Origin: Flavobacteriales bacterium
Lineage (GTDB): Bacteria > Bacteroidota > Bacteroidia > UBA10329
DNA length: 52,059 bases
Assembly: GCA_021741155.1 (NCBI GenBank)
Contig: JAIOYP010000028.1
Location: 1 to 52,059, forward strand
Reading direction: 5' to 3'
In this document: positions 43,081 to 49,242 of the stretch, piece after piece
Numbering within the stretch: position 1 is the first letter of the stretch
Layout: each line of letters begins with the position of its first letter
Notes under the pieces: model-generated
The model's input: only the letters and a program-made list of their open reading frames with translations
Databases searched by the model: none
What the model was told of the DNA's origin: nothing
Made by a program: the position numbers and the translations under genes

Positions 43081-44115
43081 TCAGAAAGGGTCAATCTCCC
43101 AAGGTTCGGGCTTATCGAACGCTTCCCAGTCAATGAGTTCTGTAATTATTTGGGGGTCTTTCGCATACGAAGGGTTGACTTCGGTACTATCTAACGCGCG
43201 TGTAGGCTTTAAGACTTCATTGGTATCTGTTCGCCTGTGTAGGCGCAGAACGTAGTCTGCAATGTCGAACCCTTGCGCCCTTTCCTGTTCTGTGGCGTGT
43301 TGCTCCAGTAGGTCGTTCACCGTGACGTTGAAACCTTGCATTGTAGCCGCTATCTGTTGCCATTTAGGGTACGCGCCCAAGTCGGGGAAAAGATGCAGCT
43401 TTCGCCCCTGCATTGGCTTCTGAACGCCTCGTTCCTTCCATTTGCAGCCGTTCGTTCCTCCAGTTGCCAACCATACGAAAGACGGAAACCAAATACTTGC
43501 GATTATGGCCGTTTTTTCACTTTCAACTAATGCAACGGGGTCGCTGGGTCGTTCATTCAACAGATGTTCACCAAAGAAACATTGGCTCAGATTGAAGTTC
43601 TCCAGTCTCATAACGCTGTGAACATTGGTAACGTGCGGAAACGGTTGCTTTACTCTGTGGCCTGTCTCATCGTATAGCATGATTTTGCCCATACGGACGC
43701 GGCCTTTTGTGTCAACCTGCCAAAATACCGTTGCACCTTTCCATTTAGTTGATAGTCCTACGTTGTAACGGCTCAGGGCTTGGCTTGCAGCTTCTTGTCC
43801 GAACGTTCTTTTCAACCATTGCGCGAAGATGCTTTGCTCTCCGTGCTTCACGCTCTGTTCCATCAGTCCACGTTCCATGTAGCTTGGTGCTGGTAGAGGT
43901 GTCTGGCTCATTGGTGTGAATGCCTCCTGTTTGCCGCCTTGGGGTCGTTGCCAGTATCGGCAATGATCTTGCCTGTCACATCGCCCGTATTGTTCTGCCA
44001 ATAGTTCGCCCGTTGCGGTGTCAACGTATCGAACAAACCTCCGTTTTTCGCATTGCGGACAACGGTACTTTTTCGCGCTGGTATCAAGTTGGTATCGGTA
44101 TGCTGTGAGTGTCAT
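43081..44115 (-). CDS. Zinc-finger/Toprim-like primase-type protein (DUF6371-like)
   Basis: The 344-residue protein begins with a zinc-ribbon (KKYRCPQCEKRRFV ... YGRCDRQDHCRYW, four Cys plus His), as in CHC2-type primases. The centre has VALVESEKTAIIASIWF near residue 195, the first Toprim acidic motif, and LHLFPDLGAYPKWQQIA near residue 235, the second. It resembles the DUF6371 proteins found in Bacteroidetes integrative elements. The inferred role is priming of element replication with the RepA-like ATPase encoded just upstream; the 93-bp gap between them holds the six 9-bp repeats. Confidence 0.8.
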   Translation of the reverse strand: MTLTAYRYQLDTSAKKYRCPQCEKRRFVRYVDTATGELLAEQYGRCDRQDHCRYWQRPQGGKQEAFTPMSQTPLPAPSYMERGLMEQSVKHGEQSIFAQWLKRTFGQEAASQALSRYNVGLSTKWKGATVFWQVDTKGRVRMGKIMLYDETGHRVKQPFPHVTNVHSVMRLENFNLSQCFFGEHLLNERPSDPVALVESEKTAIIASIWFPSFVWLATGGTNGCKWKERGVQKPMQGRKLHLFPDLGAYPKWQQIAATMQGFNVTVNDLLEQHATEQERAQGFDIADYVLRLHRRTDTNEVLKPTRALDSTEVNPSYAKDPQIITELIDWEAFDKPEPWEIDPF

Positions 44116-44152
44116 TGCCCCTATCGTTGTTCCATCATTTGTAATAAGTGGA

Positions 44153-44206
44153 GGTGTAACAGGTGTAACATCTGTAACAGGTGTTACAAGCGTTACAGGT
44201 GTTACA
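44153..44206. repeat. Six tandem 9-bp repeats (iteron-like)
   Basis: Units are GGTGTAACA, GGTGTAACA, TCTGTAACA, GGTGTTACA, AGCGTTACA, GGTGTTACA (consensus NNYGTWACA), with no spacing. They begin 37 bp before the primase ATG and end 1 bp from the stop of the RepA-like gene, which encodes a C-terminal HTH. A replication-origin or autoregulation role is inferred. Confidence 0.85.
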
Positions 44207-44207
44207 G

Positions 44208-45257
44208 TTATCCATTTTCTTTAAGTAGTCGGCTAACTTTCATGTGAGAACAACCCAATTCAGCACCTATTTCACGGAAACTTTTTCCCTGGTCTCTTAG
44301 TTCAACTATTCGTTCAATTTGAATAGCCTTGTCTTGCTCGGTGTATTGCTTCAAGTGTTCCTGCTCTGTTCCGAAATTGACAAACTCAAAGTGCAAGAAG
44401 TTGTGAGGCTTGTCAATCTGACAAATACAAACGTTTTCAGCATCATAGATCTGCTCTGTGTTCCTTTGCTTGATCTGTTTCAGATAACGAAGGCTCTTAT
44501 CGGTTTGGCTTTCGCCAATGGCAAACGAACTATCGCAAAAGTTGATAAGCATCTTACTACCTTGTAGATCATTCCTAGTAATAGGCTTTGATAAGTCCCG
44601 TTTTGGGGTGTGTGCAAGTGCTAGTATTGAAAGGCCGTATTTGTTTTTCAAAGCCTTCAAATGCTTCATCAATGGCAAAGCATCTTTGGCCTTTTCTGTT
44701 TCGTTTCTCAAGTATGTGAGGTTGTCAATGATGAGAACCTTTGCCCCTGTTTCCTGAATACTCCGCTCCAATGAATGATTGAGGTAATTTTCAAACGATT
44801 GGGTTTCGGGAATTTCAGCATCGGGATCAATTTCAACCCTCAGAAAATTATCGTCCCATTCGTAATCATTTTCAAAGTCTATTGAGTACCTGTTTTGAAA
44901 CTGCTTTTCGCCAAGCTCGAAATCGAAATACAAGATCTGTTGCTTTACTGCTTCCAGTTTAAAGCCACGTATCTGCTCGCCCTTGCTAATGCTGTTTCCT
45001 ATCTGAACGGCTAAAATTGACTTTCCCAAATTGGTGTCTGCGAATAGAATGCACAATTCGTTTTCAAACCAAAATTCACCAAATAGCATCTTTGGAATTG
45101 GTCGGGTCTTGGCCTGTTCAATCCATCGGTTTGCGGTCTTGACCGTAAACAGTCCTTTGCTTTCTTCAAACCCTACTGGGTGAATCAATGCAGCCTGTTC
45201 AATTGCCTTTTTCAATCCTTCGGCATCATTCAGGGGATTGCTCTTATCCTTGTTCAT
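44208..45257 (-). CDS. RepA/AAA_25-like ATPase with C-terminal HTH
   Basis: The 349-residue protein has a RecA-type ATPase core: Walker A-like FADTNLGKSILAVQIG near residue 75, LYFDFELGEKQFQNRY, Walker B KVLIIDNLTYLRNE near residue 175, and ILALAHTPKRD with the sensor His. This is the RepA hexameric helicase-like family of plasmids and mobile elements. The last 40 residues (IERIVELRDQGKSFREIGAE, LGCSHMKVSRLLKENG) are a resolvase-type helix-turn-helix, making a DNA-loading ATPase plausible. It overlaps the upstream small gene by 14 bp. The iteron-like array lies directly behind its stop. Confidence 0.85.
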   Translation of the reverse strand: MNKDKSNPLNDAEGLKKAIEQAALIHPVGFEESKGLFTVKTANRWIEQAKTRPIPKMLFGEFWFENELCILFADTNLGKSILAVQIGNSISKGEQIRGFKLEAVKQQILYFDFELGEKQFQNRYSIDFENDYEWDDNFLRVEIDPDAEIPETQSFENYLNHSLERSIQETGAKVLIIDNLTYLRNETEKAKDALPLMKHLKALKNKYGLSILALAHTPKRDLSKPITRNDLQGSKMLINFCDSSFAIGESQTDKSLRYLKQIKQRNTEQIYDAENVCICQIDKPHNFLHFEFVNFGTEQEHLKQYTEQDKAIQIERIVELRDQGKSFREIGAELGCSHMKVSRLLKENG

Positions 45258-45558
45258 CTGAAAAGATCTTTTGCTGGTTTGACTTAGGGAACTTTTCGGG
45301 GTCGGTGGTAGTGTATTCGACCCATTCGCCCGAAACAGCGCATTTGCCCTTTCTTACAACGGCCACGGCATCGGCCTTACAGAATTGTCCGACCGCCCAA
45401 CAAACGCTTTGCAGCGGAATGTTCAACGTTTGGGCTGCCATCCATCTGCTAACGGTGTGCTTTCTCAGATAAGCGTATAATTCCCGCCTCTGTGCTTGTC
45501 TTTTCCTACCTTTGGAATCTCCCGAATCCACAAAGGCGGTGCTATCATGTTCCTTCAT
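45244..45558 (-). CDS. Small basic winged-helix-like protein
   Basis: The 104-residue protein has a charged N-terminus (SKGRKRQAQRRELYAYLRKH) and a helix-turn-helix-like centre (TVSRWMAAQTLNIPLQSVCW), ending in a beta-hairpin (AVAVVRKGKCAVSGEWVEYT). It looks like the small wHTH proteins that precede RepA-like ATPases in Bacteroidetes elements and control replication mode switching. It lies 3 bp after the excisionase-like gene and overlaps the ATPase gene by 14 bp. DNA binding is inferred only. Confidence 0.7.
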   Translation of the reverse strand: MKEHDSTAFVDSGDSKGRKRQAQRRELYAYLRKHTVSRWMAAQTLNIPLQSVCWAVGQFCKADAVAVVRKGKCAVSGEWVEYTTTDPEKFPKSNQQKIFSDEQG

Positions 45559-45561
45559 GGT

Positions 45562-45930
45562 TCACCGTCTTTTTCGTTTCACGGAATCGCATAGCAGGGC
45601 GTTGGCCTCCGCTTCAGTTGCGGAATCTACCTCAGTTGCTGTCGGGCTGTAATTGCCCTTCAGCATGACCTCTACATCCGACCGTTTGAAAAGTAGTTTA
45701 CGGCCTACCTTGGTGGTCGCAATACGGCCTTTGTATTTCCAATTGTAGAGGGTTTGCACCGTGACCGTATTACGCAGAATTTCCCGCGCCTCCGTTATGG
45801 TCACATACTCAGGTTGGGTTTCTTGTTTCGGAACGGCATCTGCCAGTTTCCGCTCTATGCGCTCCACCTTGGCCAATAGTTGGCTTAAGATGCTTGGCAT
45901 TTCATTGAAGGTTACTTGTTGATTTTCCAT
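45562..45930 (-). CDS. Excisionase-like helix-turn-helix DNA-binding protein
   Basis: The start at ATG 45930 gives 122 residues: a coiled-coil N-terminus (PSILSQLLAKVERIERKLAD) and an HTH_17/AlpA-type domain (YVTITEAREILRNTVTVQTL, YNWKYKGRIATTKVGRKLLF, KRSDVEVMLKG). Proteins of this type act as excisionases or transcription switches of integrative elements. The ATG 9 codons upstream would lie inside a palindrome. That 28-bp inverted repeat ends one base before the chosen ATG and is a likely autoregulatory operator. It is first in the set excisionase-wHTH-ATPase-primase. Confidence 0.85.
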   Translation of the reverse strand: MENQQVTFNEMPSILSQLLAKVERIERKLADAVPKQETQPEYVTITEAREILRNTVTVQTLYNWKYKGRIATTKVGRKLLFKRSDVEVMLKGNYSPTATEVDSATEAEANALLCDSVKRKRR

Positions 45931-45958
45931 TGTACCACTTGTTTTGATTAGTGGCACA
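45931..45958. promoter_or_regulatory. Imperfect palindrome at the excisionase-like gene start
   Basis: TGTACCACT, 10-bp spacer, AGTGGCACA (8 of 9 pairs). It is immediately upstream of ATG 45930, positioned to block transcription or translation initiation. Confidence 0.55.
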
Positions 45959-45968
45959 ATAGAATGAA

Positions 45969-46010
45969 GTGTTCTTGGTGGCGAAAAAGGTGTTTTCGGT
46001 GTTCTTGGTG
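45969..46010. repeat. 12-bp direct repeats GTGTTCTTGGTG
   Basis: GTGTTCTTGGTG at 45969-45980 and again at 45999-46010 (30-bp period, about three helical turns), with a GGTGTTTTCGG half-match between. It lies in the 111-bp gap upstream of the excisionase-like gene and may be a second regulatory site. Confidence 0.55.
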
Positions 46011-46041
46011 AAACCCTTGCTCTGACTACATTTCGGCTATA

Positions 46042-46914
46042 TTAACTCATGTACTTGTAGAGCGTATTCTGAGCCAAATTCACATTTGAAATGTCGTGGT
46101 TCGCATAACAGTCGAAAGTATCTTTTGCAAACTGCAAGTATTTTTGATCTATGCTTCTAAGGTGGTGAATGTCTCTATGAATGTCTCCAAGTGCCTTGCC
46201 CAGCTTTTTCCAAGACCCCCTCCTAACCTTTATGTGTTCTGTTTTTAATTGCGGTTCACCGTCAAAGTATCGGCATAGTAGGTTTATGGCATCTTCAAAG
46301 GCATCTTTTCCAATGAACTTGTCATTGATGGGGTCTAAGATGCTTGCAACGGTTTCGCGCGTTTCTGTCAGTACATCCTCCTTTTTCGACCCGGTGCCGT
46401 CCTTACTTTCTTGGGGTGCTGTGGAGGTGTTACTTGAAGATTCGATTGAACCTCCATTGGCCTTTTCTCCCACCTGCTCTAAGGGCAGTCCTTGGGAGTA
46501 GTAAAGCCAATTTAAATATCGATGAGCCGCTTCCGATTGGATATGAACCTTTCTCACGGCAAAATCGACCTGCAAGCGAACAGGCTCCTCCGAAGGTGGC
46601 ATTGGTGCAACTCCTACCCTGCTCCCAAGCTCCGAAGTCCGAGGGCCACCTATGTATCGCATCCCTCTTGAAATGTCCTCCCAAGCGTTACGCAGATGCA
46701 CATCCTCCTCTGAAAGTTCATGGGTATCAATGTCAGTAAGCCTTCTCGCCAGACTCTCATATTCCACTATTAGACCCTGTTCGGGAATCAACCAATCCTC
46801 CAACCTGCGCATCAAATCCGTCTTCAAGTGTTCACACTCTTTTTCCACCTCCGCGAAATATTCCGACTTGAGCTGTTCTAGACAAGACTTCGTTTCCTTA
46901 CCAGCGTTGTTCAT
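46042..46914 (-). CDS. Element protein of unknown function
   Basis: The 290-residue protein is soluble and largely helical, with three parts: an N-terminal acidic helical region (CLEQLKSEYFAEVEKECEHL), a low-complexity Ser/Lys linker near residues 155-185 (SSSNTSTAPQESKDGTGSKK), and a C-terminal helical domain ending FAKDTFDCYANHDISNVNLA. Similar proteins sit between integrase and excisionase genes in Bacteroidetes elements, but I know of no assigned function. It lies 12 bp after the integrase stop and could be co-transcribed with it. Confidence 0.7.
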   Translation of the reverse strand: MNNAGKETKSCLEQLKSEYFAEVEKECEHLKTDLMRRLEDWLIPEQGLIVEYESLARRLTDIDTHELSEEDVHLRNAWEDISRGMRYIGGPRTSELGSRVGVAPMPPSEEPVRLQVDFAVRKVHIQSEAAHRYLNWLYYSQGLPLEQVGEKANGGSIESSSNTSTAPQESKDGTGSKKEDVLTETRETVASILDPINDKFIGKDAFEDAINLLCRYFDGEPQLKTEHIKVRRGSWKKLGKALGDIHRDIHHLRSIDQKYLQFAKDTFDCYANHDISNVNLAQNTLYKYMS

Positions 46915-46926
46915 TGATTAAACCCC

Positions 46927-48162
46927 TTAAAAATCCATTATCGTACTTGCAAACTCCTTTTTCGCTTCATCGTCAAACCCTGCGAAATAGTTAAGGGTCG
47001 TTTTCATTTCGCTGTGCCCAAGGCTTTCGCGCATGAACTCCATGCTTGCGCCTTTCAATACGGCCACGGTTGCGAAACTATGCCGCGCCCAATAAGTTGA
47101 AATTTTCGGTAGATTATTGGCCTTGCATAACGTTTCCAAGTGCTGGTTAACGTAGCGCGTGAACCGCTTAACGGCTCTGTGCTGCTGTTCTGCATCCATG
47201 TCCTCATTCAGTATAGGAAACACGTATTCCGACCGCTCAGGGTCTGTTCCGTATGTCTCCAACATTTCGCGCTGAAAGTCTGTCAGATAGACGGTTATCG
47301 GGGATTGCCTGTCCTTCTTTGTCCGTTTGGTTTTTTCACGAATGAATGTGAACCTGTCGGCCTCCATGTCCGACCATTTCAGCAGGGCAATGTCCTTCAT
47401 GTTCATTCCGTTGCTGGCATAGCTGAAAAAGAAAAACTGTCGCGCCTTGGCCTGTTCATCCGTTGCAGGTGTCACATTCATAAGCTGTCGAAGCTGTTGG
47501 CCTGTAAGTGCCTTCTTTGGGTTGGTAGATGCTGGGACTACGTATTTCCTACGGCCAAACGGGTAATCCTCCGCTTTGGCATCCTTGGTATTGATAGCAT
47601 CATTGAAAATCGTCCTCAATGTTCTTATGTAGATGCTGACCGTGGTTAGGCTACGGCCTTTGTTCACCATGTGATCTTCATAGCCTTGCAGAAACTTGGG
47701 TGTGACATTCTGAAACAGCAAAGTATCGGTATCGGCAAACTCCCGTATTGACTTTGCAGCAAGGTGGTAATTGTCGGCTGTGCTTACCTGTTTTGCCGCT
47801 CTCAGTTCGGCCACGCGCTGCGCATAGTGCCAAAAAACGTTCTGTGCTTCGCCTTTAGGAATTGCAGCTTTGCGTTCGTAAGCCTCAAATGTGAAATGCT
47901 CCAGTTCATCGATTGCGGCCTGTGCCATATTCTCCAGCAATGCCAATTTCTTACGAAGTCCTTGGAACTCTTTTCGGGGTTTCAATGTCTCCCAAGCTGA
48001 ATGAAATTCACGTTCAGAAAGTGATAGCGTAGTTCCATAGAATTTTCCTTTCTTTGCCGCCCCTTTCCACACGTAGATTTTCACGGGAAAAGTACCGTCT
48101 TTTTTCGCCCTACGTTTGTCTAAGGTTATTGAGGCTTTCGCCTGTTCTTTGAAATTGTTCAT
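46927..48162 (-). CDS. Tyrosine recombinase (site-specific integrase)
   Basis: The 411-residue protein has the three-part Bacteroidetes integrase layout: an N-terminal arm-binding domain (ASITLDKRRAKKDGTFPVKI), a SAM-like core-binding domain (ADNYHLAAKSIREF), and the catalytic domain. The catalytic Arg II/His pair is in STYWARHSFATVAVL near residue 357, with LGHSEMKTTLNYF giving His and the Tyr nucleophile near residue 394. At the first catalytic Arg position the sequence reads FSYASNGMNMKDIALLKW, with Asn instead of Arg, as in a subgroup I recall from Bacteroidota. It lies 170 bp from attR, the usual place for a tRNA-targeting integrase, and arm-site-like repeats precede its start. Confidence 0.93.
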   Translation of the reverse strand: MNNFKEQAKASITLDKRRAKKDGTFPVKIYVWKGAAKKGKFYGTTLSLSEREFHSAWETLKPRKEFQGLRKKLALLENMAQAAIDELEHFTFEAYERKAAIPKGEAQNVFWHYAQRVAELRAAKQVSTADNYHLAAKSIREFADTDTLLFQNVTPKFLQGYEDHMVNKGRSLTTVSIYIRTLRTIFNDAINTKDAKAEDYPFGRRKYVVPASTNPKKALTGQQLRQLMNVTPATDEQAKARQFFFFSYASNGMNMKDIALLKWSDMEADRFTFIREKTKRTKKDRQSPITVYLTDFQREMLETYGTDPERSEYVFPILNEDMDAEQQHRAVKRFTRYVNQHLETLCKANNLPKISTYWARHSFATVAVLKGASMEFMRESLGHSEMKTTLNYFAGFDDEAKKEFASTIMDF

Positions 48163-48179
48163 GGTCTCCCGTTTAGGTA

Positions 48180-48233
48180 ACTTGCAAAAAGCCCTTGCAA
48201 GTTATTTGCAAGTAAATATAGTGATTTGCAAGT
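48180..48233 (+). repeat. Right-end TTGCAAGT arm-site-like repeats
   Basis: ACTTGCAA (inverted, 48180-48187), TTGCAAGT at 48195-48202, 48206-48213 and 48226-48233; the last two share ATTTGCAAGTAAAT. The left end has two more copies. These lie between the integrase start and attR and may also control the integrase promoter. Confidence 0.65.
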
Positions 48234-48331
48234 AAATGGGAGTAAGTCGGTAAAAGTAAATTTACTCCGAAACCCTTTACTGGGTTAGGTTCTATGAGTT
48301 TTAACCTGTTTCAAATTAAGTGTTTAATTAC

Positions 48332-48376
48332 GCTTTGGGAGCAGGAGGTCGCAGGTTCGAATCCTGCCACCCCGAC
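48332..48376 (+). repeat. attR: 45-bp direct repeat (tRNA-Pro 3' fragment)
   Basis: Identical to 39144-39188 but not preceded by the tRNA 5' half, so it cannot form a tRNA. It marks the right boundary of the element. Confidence 0.93.
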
Positions 48377-48418
48377 AAAAGGCCAACTTGGTTTACCTCG
48401 TTGGCCTTTTATTTTTTA
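48377..48418 (+). terminator. Displaced original tRNA-Pro terminator
   Basis: AAAAGGCCAAC - 12-nt loop - GTTGGCCTTTT then ATTTTTT: an 11-bp perfect stem with T-run starting one base after attR. Before integration it would have followed tRNA-Pro directly. Confidence 0.8.
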
Positions 48419-48420
48419 CT

Positions 48421-48452
48421 GGTCTTGTTCCGCCTCAGGCGGAGGATAGACC
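48421..48452. repeat. Inverted repeat GGTCT..CCGCCT-CA-GGCGG..AGACC
   Basis: A 15-bp imperfect stem built around CCGCCTCAGGCGG, a motif shared with the palindrome at 49852-49928 (CCGCCTGAGGC). It lies just before tRNA-Arg. Confidence 0.5.
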
Positions 48453-48461
48453 AAACATATT

Positions 48462-48535
48462 GGTCGCGTAGCTCAGCTGGATAGAGCATCTGCCTTCTAA
48501 GCAGACGGTCTCAGGTTCGAATCCTGACGCGATCA
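48462..48535 (+). tRNA. tRNA-Arg(TCT)
   Basis: A 74-nt tRNA: acceptor GGTCGCG / CGCGATC (one G-T pair), D-arm GCTCAGCTGGATAGAGC, anticodon loop CTTCTAA with TCT, T-arm CTCAGGTTCGAATCCTGA, discriminator A. No strong promoter is seen directly upstream, so before the element inserted it may have been read from the tRNA-Ser/Pro promoter. Confidence 0.95.
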
Positions 48536-48543
48536 CAGATTAA

Positions 48544-48584
48544 AAAGCGGCCAATTCCTAAATAGGAATTGGCCGCTTTCTTTT
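48544..48584. terminator. Bidirectional terminator between tRNA-Arg and pyrE
   Basis: AAAGCGGCCAATTCCTA - AA - TAGGAATTGGCCGCTTT, a perfect 17-bp stem flanked by T-rich sequence on one side and A-rich on the other. It can end tRNA-Arg (+) and pyrE (-). Confidence 0.85.
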
Positions 48585-48597
48585 GCTTAAAACATTG

Positions 48598-49242
48598 CTA
48601 TGCTTTCCAAGTGGATGGCGATTTCCGCCATTCATTTAATTGCACAAGATCACTTTCCGAAACATAACCAGAAGCGGCCGCCAATTTTACCAATTCAGAA
48701 TAATTGGAAAGGGTAAAAATCTTGCAGTTTGCTTTCTCAAAATTCTCATCTGCATTGGCAAATCCGTAAGTAAAAATGGCCATCATTCCCAATACGGTTG
48801 AAGAGGTTTCGCGAAGCGCATCAACGGCTTTTAGGCTACTTCCGCCAGTAGAAATCAAATCCTCAATTACCACCACTTTGCTGTTTTCTGGTAAATAGCC
48901 TTCAATTTGATTTCCCAATCCGTGCTCTTTTGGCTTTGGTCGGACGTAAATGAATGGCAAATTCAACTCTTCTGCCACCATCAAACCAACGGCAATTGCA
49001 CCAGTAGCAACACCTGCAACCACCTCAGCATCAGGGAATTTCTCCTTGACGCCTTGCGCCAATCCTTTGGCAATCACCTTTCGCACATCGGGATAGGAAA
49101 GCGTTTTTCGGTTGTCGCAATAGATGGGAGATTTCCAGCCAGAAGCCCAGGTAAAAGGTTCGTTCGGTTGGAGTTTTACTGCCTTAATCTTTAGCAGTTC
49201 ATTGGCTACTTTAGCTGCCAATTCTGAGTTCAAAATGTCCAT
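48598..49242 (-). CDS. pyrE: Orotate phosphoribosyltransferase
   Basis: PyrE joins orotate to PRPP to give orotidine 5'-phosphate in de novo pyrimidine synthesis. The 214-residue protein has the orotate-side FTWASGWKSPIYCDNRKTLS, VAGVATGAIAVGLMVAEEL, the flexible loop PKPKEHGLGNQIEG, and the PRPP motif VVVIEDLISTGGSSLKA near residue 120. The length is typical. Its start codon shares two bases with the divergent NUDIX start (CATG at 49240-49243). A TAGCTTTG box lies 4 nt before the ATG, so the mRNA is predicted leaderless. Confidence 0.96.
   Translation of the reverse strand: MDILNSELAAKVANELLKIKAVKLQPNEPFTWASGWKSPIYCDNRKTLSYPDVRKVIAKGLAQGVKEKFPDAEVVAGVATGAIAVGLMVAEELNLPFIYVRPKPKEHGLGNQIEGYLPENSKVVVIEDLISTGGSSLKAVDALRETSSTVLGMMAIFTYGFANADENFEKANCKIFTLSNYSELVKLAAASGYVSESDLVQLNEWRKSPSTWKA

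Larger units (their letters stand above)
39144..48376. mobile_element. 9.2-kb integrative element in tRNA-Pro
   Basis: The element is bounded by an exact 45-bp duplication of the tRNA-Pro 3' half (39144-39188 and 48332-48376; period 9188 bp). The order from right to left is: tyrosine integrase, unknown 290-aa protein, excisionase-like HTH, wHTH-like small protein, RepA-like ATPase, primase-like protein, a plus-strand XRE regulator, then four exported cargo proteins. No relaxase, MobC, TraG, capsid or terminase gene is present, so it is neither a self-transmissible ICE nor a complete prophage. The replication set plus integrase resembles satellites or mobilizable islands that borrow a helper. 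Base composition in the integrase-to-primase part looks GC-richer than the host genes. Confidence 0.9.

Noticed and set aside
44153..44206. CRISPR array for the 9-bp tandem repeats
   Set aside because: The units are 9 bp with no spacers and no cas genes are present.
39189..48331. Reading the element as a complete prophage or ICE
   Set aside because: No capsid, terminase, portal, relaxase, coupling or type IV secretion gene can be recognised.
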